DNA from: Oscillospiraceae bacterium | GTDB lineage: Bacteria > Bacillota > Clostridia > Oscillospirales > Ruminococcaceae | Direction: 5' to 3' | Length of the DNA stretch: 64,000 nucleotides | Assembly: GCA_022800935.1 (NCBI GenBank) | Contig: JAAWRH010000009.1 | Span: 1 to 64,000, forward strand | Shown here: positions 9,125-18,546 of the stretch, in pieces | How the letters are laid out: each line of letters opens with the position of its first letter | How positions within the stretch are numbered: the stretch's first letter is position 1 | The notes under the pieces: model-generated | What the model saw: the letters and a program-made list of their open reading frames with translations, nothing else | What the model was told of the DNA's origin: nothing | Databases searched by the model: none | Made by a program: the position numbers and the translations under genes

Positions 9125-9563
9125 TTCTACCTCTTTTCATTACACATCCGGCAAGCTTCTCCCGCAGCATCTCCAGACTTTTGGTTCGATAACGCTGTAC
9201 CGTACTGCGGGAAAGCCCCATCAGTTTGCCGATTTTCTCATCCGTTAAGTTTAGTACGCAATACAAAATTAGGATGCTCCGTTCCTGCTCCTCCAACTCT
9301 GCAAACGCTTCCGCTACCATTTCATTGTCTATCAGCAGATTGTATCCATGGGCTGAAAAGACATAACTGCTGCTGGGATAGCTGTCTTCTGATGAAAGTC
9401 TTGCCATTTCTTCCTGTGTCAATGAACTTAACGACTTTTGGCGACTGCGCAGTTTCCCCATCTCGCGCAGATAATCAATCGCCTCATGTTCCAGAGCTTT
9501 TTTGCAGTAGTGATCAAACTCTCCCAAACTTTCAAAGTGAGGAGGCTTCTTCATTTTCTCCAC
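9099..9563 (-). CDS. Sigma-70 family RNA polymerase sigma factor (ICE type)
   Basis: A 154-residue sigma-like protein. The C-terminal region 4 is clear: ELEEQERSILILYCVLNLTDEKIGKLMGLSRSTVQRYR, with its helix-turn-helix. The N-terminal part (HFESLGEFDHYCKKALEHEAIDYLRE) fits the short sigma-like regulators next to conjugative-transposon HTH proteins. It would direct transcription of ICE genes. A 37-base repeated element lies upstream, and the HTH gene is co-translated with it. Confidence 0.85.
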   Translation of the reverse strand: MEKMKKPPHFESLGEFDHYCKKALEHEAIDYLREMGKLRSRQKSLSSLTQEEMARLSSEDSYPSSSYVFSAHGYNLLIDNEMVAEAFAELEEQERSILILYCVLNLTDEKIGKLMGLSRSTVQRYRTKSLEMLREKLAGCVMKRGRNDKLQKEE

Positions 9564-9598
9564 TCCATTTCATCCGGGGATTGGTATTTTCCCCTTTC

Positions 9599-9635
9599 TG
9601 CCAACAGAGCGAATGAAAACCCTTTTTTTACCCAC
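9599..9635. repeat. Copy 2 of the 37-base repeated cis element
   Basis: The second copy of the 8724-8760 element, 36 bases upstream of the sigma factor start on the minus strand. Its position suggests it helps control that gene. Confidence 0.6.
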
Positions 9636-9767
9636 AAAATGGCTCTTTTTGATAATTTATTTTCATTTTTTACATGATTGCTGTCCTTCTTTATCCTTTT
9701 CAGTCATTTTGTATGCTGTCCATTCTTCCATAAGCGTTCCGTTCACAGAAAAAAAGTTCCCTACTTT

Positions 9768-10316
9768 CTATTGCTGACTTTTTTCGATTTTGATAACCAG
9801 TAATCTCAAATTTTCAAGAACTTTCGTTTTTCTTTTGTGAACTGCCGCTTGGGAGATTCCAAGTTCCTTGGCCAATGTGCGTTCTGTTTCACGCCCATCC
9901 ATGAGGTATAGCTTATAGATCAGTATGTAATCATCTCTGTTCAGAAGACTCAATGCTGTCCTAATGGTCTCTATGTTTATCCTGGATATCACCTCATCTT
10001 CAACGGTCTGATGTGTGCTATCCTCTATCGTATCCAACAAGCTATATTCTCCTTCTTCACCTTCAGCGTAAAAGGAAACAGTTGAAAAGCCTTCAGTCAG
10101 TTTTTCTACATAATTTTGATGGTTCTTCTCAGTCTTATATAGCTTGAATTCTTGCTCGGATACTTCCAGCACAACATTTCCCATGTCTATAAAAAACCGG
10201 TTTTTTCCTTCCTGCGAGTTGACGAACTGATAAAATTCCTTGCCGCTTAGTTCAATCCACTCTGTTCCTTCTCCATAGGTATCAGGACAATTCCTTATGT
10301 AATATCTTTTCCGCAT
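9768..10316 (-). CDS. Second sigma-70 region 4-like regulator
   Basis: A 182-residue protein. The C-terminal 90 residues are sigma region 4-like (LSLLNRDDYILIYKLYLMDGRETERTLAKELGISQAAVHKRKTKVLENL), with a good helix-turn-helix. The N-terminal half is acidic and unassigned. It is a separate unit upstream of the 9563 sigma factor with a 200-base gap. Having two sigma-like factors suggests a regulatory cascade for the ICE; its target promoters are not known. Confidence 0.75.
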   Translation of the reverse strand: MRKRYYIRNCPDTYGEGTEWIELSGKEFYQFVNSQEGKNRFFIDMGNVVLEVSEQEFKLYKTEKNHQNYVEKLTEGFSTVSFYAEGEEGEYSLLDTIEDSTHQTVEDEVISRINIETIRTALSLLNRDDYILIYKLYLMDGRETERTLAKELGISQAAVHKRKTKVLENLRLLVIKIEKSQQ

Positions 10317-10410
10317 TTTGCATTTCTCCGTTTCTGATTTTTGTTCACTGGTTTTAAATCAGAAACGGAGGTCCGCGTGTCCTGAATATTACTTTGCAAA
10401 TAGGCAGAAA

Positions 10411-10455
10411 AATGCCCCTAATCCTCAGCGCATAGCGCCTATGGTTAGGGGCATT
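10411..10455 (-). terminator. Strong hairpin terminator
   Basis: AATGCCCCTAA (10411-10421) pairs with TTAGGGGCATT (10445-10455). On the minus strand it is followed by a T run. It would shield the 9768-10316 gene from transcription coming from the cargo side. Confidence 0.75.
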
Positions 10456-10537
10456 AATATAGTGTATTTCATATTTATACTGGTTTATAAGTTCAGTATA
10501 TAGGCAGAAATGATTTTTAAAAACAAATCGACTTTTT

Positions 10538-10566
10538 TTGACAATGTTTGATTAACCCAAATACTA
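10538..10566 (+). promoter_or_regulatory. Possible promoter toward the XRE gene
   Basis: TTGACA (10538-10543) and ATACTA (10561-10566) are 17 bases apart on the plus strand. The repressor start is 260 bases further on; no gene is seen in that leader. Confidence 0.4.
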
Positions 10567-10828
10567 ACTATGGCTGTAACATTACCTTGATGACAGTCCA
10601 TTAAATAGTTCCAGACAAATAAAAATCCCTCCAATCTAAACTCAGACTGATAAACAGGGCTGTATCATTCTCGTTTCTATCAGGTCTTTGTTTTTGCTGG
10701 AAGGGAAATACAATGTCTATTCTTTATGTAAAGACAAATTGAACTTAAAAGCCATTTATAATTGAATCTTCATGCCATTATCAAAATGACGTAAATCTGT
10801 AAAATTATAAAAAGGAGGTGAACTAATA

Positions 10829-11170
10829 GTGCATAGTAATTCTGAAATATTAGGTATTGTTTTAAAAAATGCGCGTGAAAAGGCTGGTATAACTGTAGAG
10901 ACTTTGTCCGAAAATGTTGGTATTACCGAGCGTTACTTATATCGAATAGAAAACGAAGGTAAAAAACCAAGCTATGACATCTTATACAAGTTAATCCGTG
11001 AGCTATCCATTTCTCCGGATTCTATTTTCTATCCCGAAAAACCAGCCAAGAATTCTGAAATCGAAAAACTTCTCCGCATGCTTTCTCTTTGCGATGAACG
11101 TTCCTTACAAGTTGTTAAAGCCACTGCACAAGCTCTCATTGATACTGCTCCCCAAGAAATAAATCTATAA
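10829..11170 (+). CDS. XRE-family HTH repressor
   Basis: A 113-residue regulator and the only convincing plus-strand gene in the window. Residues 5-60 are a Cro/C1-type helix-turn-helix (ILGIVLKNAREKAGITVETLSENVGITERYLYRIE). It starts at a GTG behind AAAGGAGGTGA. Facing away from the sigma/HTH module, it has the position of the repressor in Tn916-like control regions, where it counters ICE activation. The C-terminal half is helical and probably dimerises. Confidence 0.88.
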   Translation: MHSNSEILGIVLKNAREKAGITVETLSENVGITERYLYRIENEGKKPSYDILYKLIRELSISPDSIFYPEKPAKNSEIEKLLRMLSLCDERSLQVVKATAQALIDTAPQEINL

Positions 11171-11311
11171 CTTTTTTCGTCCAATGCGTTAATAGTCATA
11201 GATTGGCTGGAGGAAGCAGTGCGATGAAGCAATGTAGGATCGTAAAATTGCTTACTGCCTTGTGCCTCGATCTCAAACTGTATGAATTGTCCCCCTTGTC
11301 AAGGACATTTT

Positions 11312-12272
11312 TTAATTTGTAATTGGGCCCTCAAGTTGTCCTTTTCCTTCATTAACAACTCCTTTCAATGGGTATACCCCTGTCGATATATATTCATAAT
11401 ATTCGTTGGGAGACAGCTTCGCCAGCTGCCATTGATAACGCTCATTGTTGTAGTAATCCATCCAGTCATCCACTTTTGTCTTGACTTCCCAATATTTTGT
11501 GCATCCACTGATGTCGATTTCATCCTTCATGTGGCCGAAGAAGCTCTCCTGCGGGGCATTGTCCCAGCAGTTCCCTTTCCTTGACATGGACTGCCTTAAT
11601 TCTTTGTCATTGACCAGCTGAATAAAGCTGGTGCTTGTATAATGGCAGCCCTGGTCTGAATGGATCAACGTCTCTTTCGTCAACTCAACACCATGGCTCT
11701 TTATCAGCTTCCTGACAGTCTCCAAAACAAAATCAACCTCTAATGAATCACTCAGGACATATGACAGTACTTGCCTCGTGTATGCGTCCAGGATCGTTGA
11801 AAGATATGCAAATGTCCCATTGTACGGTATATAGGTAATATCGGTCAGAAGCACTTTCCTTGGCCCATATTCCGTAAATTTGCGCTCCAGGAGATTGTCA
11901 GCTATGCGGCTTGTCTTCATGGCTTTAGCCATCCTCCTGTATGGGTTTGCTTTCCTTACGGGGCACATTAGGCCGTATTTATCCATCAACCTCCTTATTT
12001 TCTTTAAATTCATTATAACCGGCGGATTCCAGTGGGCCATGCACATGTATATGCCCCTTGCTCCTTTGCTGTATCCACGCTGGCTGTATGCTTTCAGGAC
12101 CTGTTCAAAATCTTCCCGGTCCCCTTTCTCCCCTGACTCCTGCGGCATTTACCCATCTGTAATACCCGGATCGGGAAACTCCTGCTATCTCGCAGAGCTC
12201 GCTTACACTCAGCTGGTTGCACTCTTCCTGCAGTGTCTTCTGAATCACTTCAAATTTCCACCCGGACCCCAT
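11312..12272 (-). pseudogene. IS3-family transposase OrfB, frameshifted
   Basis: The integrase core holds the DDE residues in TDITYIPY, HSDQGCHY and ESFFGHMKDE, with the usual GNCWDNA segment. The start (ATG at 12272) overlaps the orfA stop as TGATG and encodes an HTH-like segment, KFEVIQKTLQEECNQL to VSRSGYYRWV. That frame runs into a stop shortly after, while the catalytic part continues in another frame from about 12135. One shift is needed near 12110-12140 to join them, in addition to the normal orfA/orfB frame change. This suggests a broken transposase, or a sequencing error. Confidence 0.75.
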
Positions 12273-12697
12273 CAGGATTTCCTCGCTGCTGTATTTTCTA
12301 TCCTGACAATTTTTTTTAGAAATTCCACTTCCTGCCGGAGGTACTTTACTTCATTCAGTATGCATTCCAGGCTTTCCTTCGACTCTGCTGATGCTCCCTC
12401 CGGTATTGACAGGGCATCCTTTTTCCTCCGCGTTCGGTTCTCTCCCTGCCTGAATCCGCCTCCACCCTCTGCCTGACGCTTGATGCTTTGGACCATGCTG
12501 TCTATCTGCTTCTGTCCAAACATCCCAAGGTCGTATCCAAAATCCTCCAGTATCTTTCTTGGCGCAAGCCCTGCCTGGTATGCTGTCCAGAATGCCTCCT
12601 TGAACTCTGCCGTAAAATAGAGCTTGTTTTTTGTCACCTTGAAGGTATACGGGTTTGCCTTCAGGAGCTTCATCTCTTTTGCTGTATATTCTCTCAT
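12272..12697 (-). CDS. IS3-family transposase OrfA (HTH)
   Basis: A 141-residue protein with an N-terminal helix-turn-helix (FKEAFWTAYQAGLAPRKILEDFGYD) that recognises the IS ends. A C-terminal coiled coil follows (SLECILNEVKYLRQEVEFLKKIV), the usual multimerisation zipper of IS3 OrfA. It overlaps the start of orfB. Confidence 0.82.
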   Translation of the reverse strand: MREYTAKEMKLLKANPYTFKVTKNKLYFTAEFKEAFWTAYQAGLAPRKILEDFGYDLGMFGQKQIDSMVQSIKRQAEGGGGFRQGENRTRRKKDALSIPEGASAESKESLECILNEVKYLRQEVEFLKKIVRIENTAARKS

Positions 12698-12731
12698 CGC
12701 ATCTTCTCCAATCTATGGCTCTGCCACTTTT

Positions 12732-13056
12732 TGTACCAGATGCCCTTGGCCTTGGAAATACCCATCTGTCCACTCCACTATCCTTATTCCCTTTACCCGC
12801 TGTCTATTTTGGGGTATCCGATGCCTTTTTCCCTTGTCTACTTTCCAGGGGCATTCCCCTTTGCTGCATGTCTATGGTTGGGTAAAGAAACATTTCGCTT
12901 ACGTGTCTATTTTTCTGGGTATCCTCCTTTTTTGAGTGTCTACGGTTTGGGATTCTATCTGCTATTTCTGCCCTTCCATTCATCTATTATTTTCCCTAGC
13001 GGTAATCAACAGTTCTTGCATTCCCTTTCGCTTGCCGTGTCCACCTTATAGGGTAC
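12732..13056. repeat. Array of about 34-base TGTCYA repeats in the IS end
   Basis: The motif TGTCYA (or TGTACC) starts at 12732, 12767, 12801, 12835, 12869, 12904, 12937 and 13038. The steps are 35, 34, 34, 34, 35 and 33 bases, and the last gap is three units. After the motif the units share G-rich and C/T-rich blocks but differ in detail. No gene is seen here. The repeats probably bind the transposase. Confidence 0.65.
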
Positions 13057-13067
13057 ATTATAGTATT

Positions 13068-13628
13068 CTATTTGTTATCTTCTACATTTGTAAACTGCAT
13101 AACAAATCTGGTATACTTGCCTGGGATTTTATGTGGCTCCAATCCTAAACCAAGCAGAAATTTTTCTGCAGTCCCGCTATCCTTTGAAAACTCTACCTCA
13201 ACTTCATAATCCACAAAACCGCAATATTGGTTCCTATCCAAAAACAATACAATATCATCGGTCAAATGTTTTGTATACCGTTCAGTTTCCAGATACCCCA
13301 ACATCTCTAATCTTTCTGGACGGCTGGTATCATCTTTTATTGAAACCAAGTCTGCGGTATACAGGTATTCAGGAATACGGCTGATCTCCATTCCGTATTC
13401 TGTCCTGCTTTTATAGGCCTCTTTACTTGTATTGGGAGATTTGATCTGTAATATAATGTTGTCCTCTATCTTACGGACACGGACTGTATATCCATGAGTA
13501 TTTGCCCAAAAGCTTTTTGAATCATAATAGTAGTTACACTGTCTGATATATGTTTCCCAATCAAATTGATTGAAAAGCTCATTATATTTTTCCAAATTAA
13601 GCATTACTTTGTATTCTTTTTCTTCCAT
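13068..13628 (-). CDS. CYTH domain protein (triphosphate tunnel metalloenzyme)
   Basis: A 186-residue protein of the CYTH superfamily. The signature ExExK is at residues 2-6 (EEKEYK), and alternating charged beta strands follow, such as YTVRVRKIEDNIILQIK and FVDYEVEVEF. CYTH enzymes bind triphosphates with metal in a tunnel and act as triphosphatases or class IV adenylate cyclases. The sequence does not tell which. It is the last minus-strand gene of the cargo island, 490 bases after the 14116 gene, and fits the nucleotide theme of the island. Confidence 0.8.
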   Translation of the reverse strand: MEEKEYKVMLNLEKYNELFNQFDWETYIRQCNYYYDSKSFWANTHGYTVRVRKIEDNIILQIKSPNTSKEAYKSRTEYGMEISRIPEYLYTADLVSIKDDTSRPERLEMLGYLETERYTKHLTDDIVLFLDRNQYCGFVDYEVEVEFSKDSGTAEKFLLGLGLEPHKIPGKYTRFVMQFTNVEDNK

Positions 13629-14115
13629 GTTTATAACTAACCATATCTGTTACAATAAATTTGCCCCTTGATATGTGGCAACCAGCCACGGGCATGGGAC
13701 ATCTCGTTGCCCATACATTAGAATAGGAGAGAATGGCCTAACTTTCATCGGACTTCCGCGTCCGTTAGAAAGTCAGGCAGTCATCCTCCTGTTCGCAATG
13801 TTCAAATTTGTGCAGACAGAACGAAGGGTGTTCACAGGTTCTTTGATAGCCCTCCAAAATACCAGAAGTGGGTGGATTTTGTTGCAGAGTTTTGGCATTG
13901 TGGATGCTCTGAATCGGGAGTTTTCTATAAATTACACTATTTAAATGCTCCAACGACAAGGCTATTTTGTGACTTCTCTCTGTTGCATAGTTTCAAATAT
14001 CTTTTTGGATTTCACTATCAAAGGACATCTTCTAATTTAAAGTAAATACCTTCTCACTCTTTCGTTACTGGCTATTAAGAATTAGCAAATATAATTGTAA
14101 TTTCTCAGGTAAAAT
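13629..14115. other. Non-coding stretch with a stem-loop
   Basis: No confident gene. A two-part hairpin is seen at 13741-13773: ACTTTC with GAAAGT enclosing CGGAC with GTCCG. An 89-codon plus-strand frame (13675-13944) covers it but has no ribosome binding site. The stretch may be a remnant of a small transposon or a structured RNA. Confidence 0.35.
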
Positions 14116-15762
14116 TTACATTTCGAGCATTATAACATTAGGGTATGTGTATTCTATACCTAATCCATTTTTCCAATCAGCAATAACCTCTTGGTCAGAA
14201 CACCCAACCAAATTATGCGAAATAGAAATGTTTTCGTCTAGCATAAAATTTTCCTGAAGATATATTTTAAATGCCAAGGGAGTATTAACATCCGCAAAGC
14301 CTAGATTTGGCATATCAAGAGTAAGCAAAAAACTTGAATTTTCCATAAGATCAACTGTAACACCTTCTTGTTTTAGGTCCTCCTTTAAATTCCGGAATGC
14401 CTTCACTGAACTATCTGAATGACTGCTTTTTTTAACTTCAATACCATTTTTTCTGCTTTGCCATGCAATATCAACTTGATCAACTTTTTGGGTATCATCT
14501 TCTATAGGATTAAATAGGCGTACATTAAAAGTGAGCCGCTCTAATAAAACCTCAATATTTTCATCTAAATAAATCCTAAATTTTAGGAGATTATAGCTGG
14601 ACATGATGGAGTACTTCACATAGAAACTGTATTTTTCGACAAAAAAGCTAAGCACATCGCTTTCAAAACATTGAGTTTTTTGGCTGTATTGTAAGCGAAT
14701 TGGAGTACGGAGATGTGGATTTGATGCAGAATAATTTCTCTTGCACAAAAGTTGTTTTCTAAGCATTTTTATGTCGTTTCGTTCCATAATCATCCGCTCT
14801 AAAAGATCCTGATTCCAATCGTTTAATCCGCATATACTATTTACAAAATATCTTTTTATACCTGGATTAAACCTATCAGAATCAATTTTCATAATAATCG
14901 AGTTCAACATTTCTTTTAATGGAAATGTATCGACAATACTCAATAGTCCATTCAGTACATAATATATGCAATGTGTTAATTCAAGCTGTTCTGCCAACTG
15001 TAAAACACAATTCCAATTTATGCAATTATAATATAGCAGGATACAGCGCCCAATATCAATATAATTACGGGCTTTTATTACATCCTTTGTTTCATCATCA
15101 TTATAAATGTTGGAACACGCATTTATAAATTGATATTCCAAATCAAATGTATTGACAAACAAATTGTCAACTAAATGTACCTTGTGACTATGTTCAAAAA
15201 AGAAAGAATGTTTGTATTCTCCTCGGATATTGTGCAAGGATATTGCAATCTCTATCCGTTGATTTGGATATTCCTGAGTCACTAATGGTCTATATTCATG
15301 TGCATTACCATCAAAAAGCACTGGGCAGGGCGTTGTAAAAAATTCCTTATATTTTTGCTGAAAACCATATTCATGAAGTAACGAAAGAGTTGCTGGTCCA
15401 TTTTGAACCAGAAAATCAATATCATTTCCACCTCTTAGGAATACATCATTATAAAATAGTTTTGAAAACACAAACCCTTTATTTAAGCAATAACTTATAT
15501 TATGTTTTTCAAAAATACCTATAACCTTTTTTAATACCTGTAACCTATCCAATAGAACAGCTTTTCTTTCACCGATATATTCTTCAAAGATCATTTTTTG
15601 TGCTGGTGGAATATACCCTCCAAAATAGGTCCCAAATATTTCTGCTATACTGTTCTTATTACAGAACAAGTAAATACTTTCCCAATCTACATCTGTGCTT
15701 CCAAAATTTAACAATTCTTCTGTGATACAAGCATTAATAACAGTTCTGAAAATCTCTTTCAT
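14116..15762 (-). CDS. Nucleotidyltransferase-family protein (NTP_transf_5-like)
   Basis: A 548-residue protein. The segment LNKGFVFSKLF-RGGNDIDFLV (about residues 93-118) resembles the DxD active site of the uncharacterised nucleotidyltransferases often found in natural-product clusters. The C-terminal 200 residues are unassigned. An AGGAGG site precedes the ATG. It lies 52 bases after the ABC exporter genes and is probably co-transcribed with them. Such proteins may transfer a nucleotide onto a small molecule or peptide; the substrate here is unknown. Confidence 0.65.
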   Translation of the reverse strand: MKEIFRTVINACITEELLNFGSTDVDWESIYLFCNKNSIAEIFGTYFGGYIPPAQKMIFEEYIGERKAVLLDRLQVLKKVIGIFEKHNISYCLNKGFVFSKLFYNDVFLRGGNDIDFLVQNGPATLSLLHEYGFQQKYKEFFTTPCPVLFDGNAHEYRPLVTQEYPNQRIEIAISLHNIRGEYKHSFFFEHSHKVHLVDNLFVNTFDLEYQFINACSNIYNDDETKDVIKARNYIDIGRCILLYYNCINWNCVLQLAEQLELTHCIYYVLNGLLSIVDTFPLKEMLNSIIMKIDSDRFNPGIKRYFVNSICGLNDWNQDLLERMIMERNDIKMLRKQLLCKRNYSASNPHLRTPIRLQYSQKTQCFESDVLSFFVEKYSFYVKYSIMSSYNLLKFRIYLDENIEVLLERLTFNVRLFNPIEDDTQKVDQVDIAWQSRKNGIEVKKSSHSDSSVKAFRNLKEDLKQEGVTVDLMENSSFLLTLDMPNLGFADVNTPLAFKIYLQENFMLDENISISHNLVGCSDQEVIADWKNGLGIEYTYPNVIMLEM

Positions 15763-15814
15763 TACTTTGTCCTCCTAAAAACTAACATCGTTCAACGACA
15801 AACCAACTTATAAT

Positions 15815-16627
15815 TTATGTACCGGTAGAATCATATTTTCTAATGGAATAATTCCAAAATACCAGCGCAGCAACTACCCAAAAAAAGCTTGCAACTGCTA
15901 TTACCAAAGTTCCCCAATTCAAAGTAAGTCCATCTATCCGGCTCAGCAATACCCCGCTGGGATAGTAGGAAGCCAAACCCAGCGGCAATAAAAAGGTAAA
16001 AATCCAAGCAGCTGCTTTTCCATAAATGGGGATAGGATAAACCATATACTGTTTATACACACTATCCAAAATCTTTAACAGAGAGCTTACCTCCACTACA
16101 CGAATGGATACTGCATAAACAATCAGATAAATTGCAAAAAGGATAAACATCCCACAAAGAATCAATACGGTCAAACAGCAAACTGACTTTGGGGTAAAAA
16201 CAATTCGAGCACGCCATGCACAGTAAACTGTAACCATCAGAATTCCTATGTTATAGAAACTGCGCCATATCATGGTATTTCGGCAGTTAATCAAAAAAAG
16301 TGGGTCGGAAGGCGTGAGCAGGTAAACATCCATCTCGCCGGTACGAATAAAGGAAGGTATTGATCCTATTCCGCCTGTAAAACTGGAAAAGTTGCGGAAG
16401 GTTAAAGTGACAAAGCTGTAAAGGAAGGCAATCTCCCAGGTTTTCCATCCTGCCAAACCATCAAACTTCTGAACTAACACTATCATAAGAGCAAGGGTAG
16501 CTGCCTCCCGCAGAAAAACACCCGCAAGCATAACAAAAAAATTGAGTCGGAAGGACATCCGTGAGCGGAGCTGCATCCCCAAAACCTTCCAGTAAAGATG
16601 CCAATAGTAGCTTATTTTACCCCCCAT
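15815..16627 (-). CDS. ABC-2 type transporter permease
   Basis: A 270-residue membrane protein with about six hydrophobic segments, of the COG3694-like permease family. The pattern GEMDVYLLTPSDPLFLI after the second membrane segment is typical. It overlaps the previous permease by 11 bases. With the 16617 and 17414 genes it would form an exporter for the product of the cargo island. Confidence 0.82.
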   Translation of the reverse strand: MGGKISYYWHLYWKVLGMQLRSRMSFRLNFFVMLAGVFLREAATLALMIVLVQKFDGLAGWKTWEIAFLYSFVTLTFRNFSSFTGGIGSIPSFIRTGEMDVYLLTPSDPLFLINCRNTMIWRSFYNIGILMVTVYCAWRARIVFTPKSVCCLTVLILCGMFILFAIYLIVYAVSIRVVEVSSLLKILDSVYKQYMVYPIPIYGKAAAWIFTFLLPLGLASYYPSGVLLSRIDGLTLNWGTLVIAVASFFWVVAALVFWNYSIRKYDSTGT

Positions 16628-17417
16628 TTACAATCATCCTCCTTCGGGATTTATGCCAGCAGAGCTGGGACAGTAAACCGAAACCTATGATCCATCCCAA
16701 CTGTACTAGCAACGCCGTAAAAATATCCGATCCTGTTATCTTGCCGATCATGATGGATAAAGGCGCACTGTACATGGCCTGAAAGGGAAGATACTGTGCA
16801 ATGGAAAAAAGATTTTCTGGGAAGAACCACAGCGGCACCATAGAACCGGAAAAGACTAGCATCACCGCATCACGTGCCTGAAGAAATCCGTCTATCTCTT
16901 GAGTCCAAAAAGCAATCATCCCAAAGAAAAATTGATAAAAAAACATTAGCAGATAGGCCCCTATCACACTGACCCAGAACCAAGGGCCAAAGTAAAGTTC
17001 TGCTCCTTTGGCAAAACCGCAGAACAGGATAACCAGCAAATAAGGAATCACTCGTATCACTATCGCCTGAAACGTATTGGCCAACTGTTCAATAAAGAGT
17101 GTTATTGGATAGGAAGCCGGACGGGTAAGCATCATGGAGATGCTGCCGTCCCGAACCTTTTCGGTCACTGAATGCTCTACATTACATGCGATAAACAACT
17201 CAAAGACAATGGAAATTACTGTGTAACATTTCATAGTGGCAAGGCTGATGCCGTCCACCTGAGTTTTGCCCTGATAAAGGGCGGACCAGAGCGCCAGAAG
17301 CATTACTACCCGGATGACGATAAAAAGGATGCTTACAAAGAAATTGGAGCGAAAAACGAGCTGGTTTCCCAGTTCATTTTTACAAGAAACCTTCAAATAA
17401 TCCCATAGTTGCTTCAT
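16617..17417 (-). CDS. ABC-2 type transporter permease
   Basis: A 266-residue membrane protein of the COG4587-like family. It has six predicted membrane spans and the conserved VRDGSISMMLTRPASYPI loop. It overlaps the ATPase gene by an ATGA and the second permease by 11 bases, so the three are made in fixed proportion. Confidence 0.82.
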   Translation of the reverse strand: MKQLWDYLKVSCKNELGNQLVFRSNFFVSILFIVIRVVMLLALWSALYQGKTQVDGISLATMKCYTVISIVFELFIACNVEHSVTEKVRDGSISMMLTRPASYPITLFIEQLANTFQAIVIRVIPYLLVILFCGFAKGAELYFGPWFWVSVIGAYLLMFFYQFFFGMIAFWTQEIDGFLQARDAVMLVFSGSMVPLWFFPENLFSIAQYLPFQAMYSAPLSIMIGKITGSDIFTALLVQLGWIIGFGLLSQLCWHKSRRRMIVNGG

Positions 17418-18403
17418 TCTGTATAGATCCTCCTCATCACCTGATCCAGCGGCGGATCGGTTACCGTAAAGTCAATTACCCTGCCCACTGACATGATTTG
17501 AGGTAGAATTTTGTCTAAAGGTACATCTTCCGTACAAATATAATGATGTCGTTGGCCATCTGTCTGTATCGCTTTCAGGAAAGACGCTTCAATAGGAGCA
17601 CAGGGAGTTTCATAGACCACATGATAATGTTTTTCCACTCCTTTGGCCCGTTTGAGATCTTCGATCCCCCCATGCCAAATAAGACTGCCTTTGTCAATGA
17701 TCATTACCCGATTGCAAAGTCTCTCAATATCCAAAACATCATGAGTTACCAATAAGATAGTGACATCTCTGTCAACATTGATCTGCCGAATGAGCTTATG
17801 AAGTTCGTTTTTACCCACTACATCCAAACCGATGGTCGGCTCATCCAGATAGAGAATCCGGGGATTGTGGAGCATAGCCATAGCTATCTCAGCCCTCATT
17901 TTTTGGCCAAGGCTCAATGTACGAACTGGCTTCGTCAAAATTTCATCTACCCCAAAATTGGCTGTAAAATAACACAGGTTTTCCTGAAACACTTCATCAG
18001 AAATCTGATAAAGGGCTTTGGTATACTCAAAGGAATCCTGAACCGGGAGGTTCCACCAGAGCCGGGAACGCTGTCCAAACACTACCCCAATATTCCGGGC
18101 ATTCTCCCGCGGACGCTGATAAGGAACCAAACCGCTCACCATCGCTGTACCGGAAGTGGGAGTAAGGATACCAGTAAGCATTTTAATGGTAGTGGATTTC
18201 CCTGCTCCATTCGGACCGAGAAAGCCTAAAATTTCCCCTTCCTGCACAAAAAAGGAAATATTATTTACTGCGATAATTTCTCGTTTTGTGGGGTTAAAAA
18301 GGTTGCATATTGCACCAGACAGCCCCCTTCTCCCTACTACTACAGTAAATTTTTTGGTTAGATGTTCTACTAATAAGATTGAATTCATACCTATCTGCAC
18401 CAT
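17414..18403 (-). CDS. ABC transporter ATP-binding protein
   Basis: A 329-residue ATPase of the COG4586-like group, which carries an insert before Walker A. Walker A is GPNGAGKST (residues 63-71). The signature is LSLGQKMRAEIAMAML, and Walker B with the catalytic Glu is ILYLDEPTIGLD. A C-terminal domain of about 80 residues follows. It is the first gene of the exporter operon. The leader before it (18404-18762) has no gene on the minus strand longer than 22 codons and holds two 10-base inverted repeats. Confidence 0.9.
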   Translation of the reverse strand: MVQIGMNSILLVEHLTKKFTVVVGRRGLSGAICNLFNPTKREIIAVNNISFFVQEGEILGFLGPNGAGKSTTIKMLTGILTPTSGTAMVSGLVPYQRPRENARNIGVVFGQRSRLWWNLPVQDSFEYTKALYQISDEVFQENLCYFTANFGVDEILTKPVRTLSLGQKMRAEIAMAMLHNPRILYLDEPTIGLDVVGKNELHKLIRQINVDRDVTILLVTHDVLDIERLCNRVMIIDKGSLIWHGGIEDLKRAKGVEKHYHVVYETPCAPIEASFLKAIQTDGQRHHYICTEDVPLDKILPQIMSVGRVIDFTVTDPPLDQVMRRIYTE

Positions 18404-18546
18404 CTTTATTTGATGTAATATCGGACTTTATATTCTAAATGAGAAACTTTACAAATTGACCAAAAGAAAAAGGATCTTTTCAAAAAAAGAAATAAGAATT
18501 AAATACCAGTGATTTACCCTATCGCCTCGACTGTGTTACTATTGTC

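Larger units (their letters stand above)
11291..13056 (-). mobile_element. IS3-family insertion sequence, probably inactive
   Basis: The ends are GTCCCCCTTGTCAAGGACA on the left and the complement of TGGACA-type sequence on the right, an imperfect inverted repeat of about 20 bases. The element is flanked by a 3-base direct repeat ATT (11288-11290 and 13057-13059), as expected for IS3-type transposition. It carries orfA, a frameshifted orfB, and 360 non-coding bases at the orfA side holding a regular repeat array. It lies between the XRE gene and the CYTH gene at the edge of the cargo island. Confidence 0.82.

Noticed and set aside
12732..13056. A CRISPR array
   Set aside because: The 34-base units share only a short motif, there are no identical repeats with unique spacers, and no cas genes; the units lie inside an IS element.
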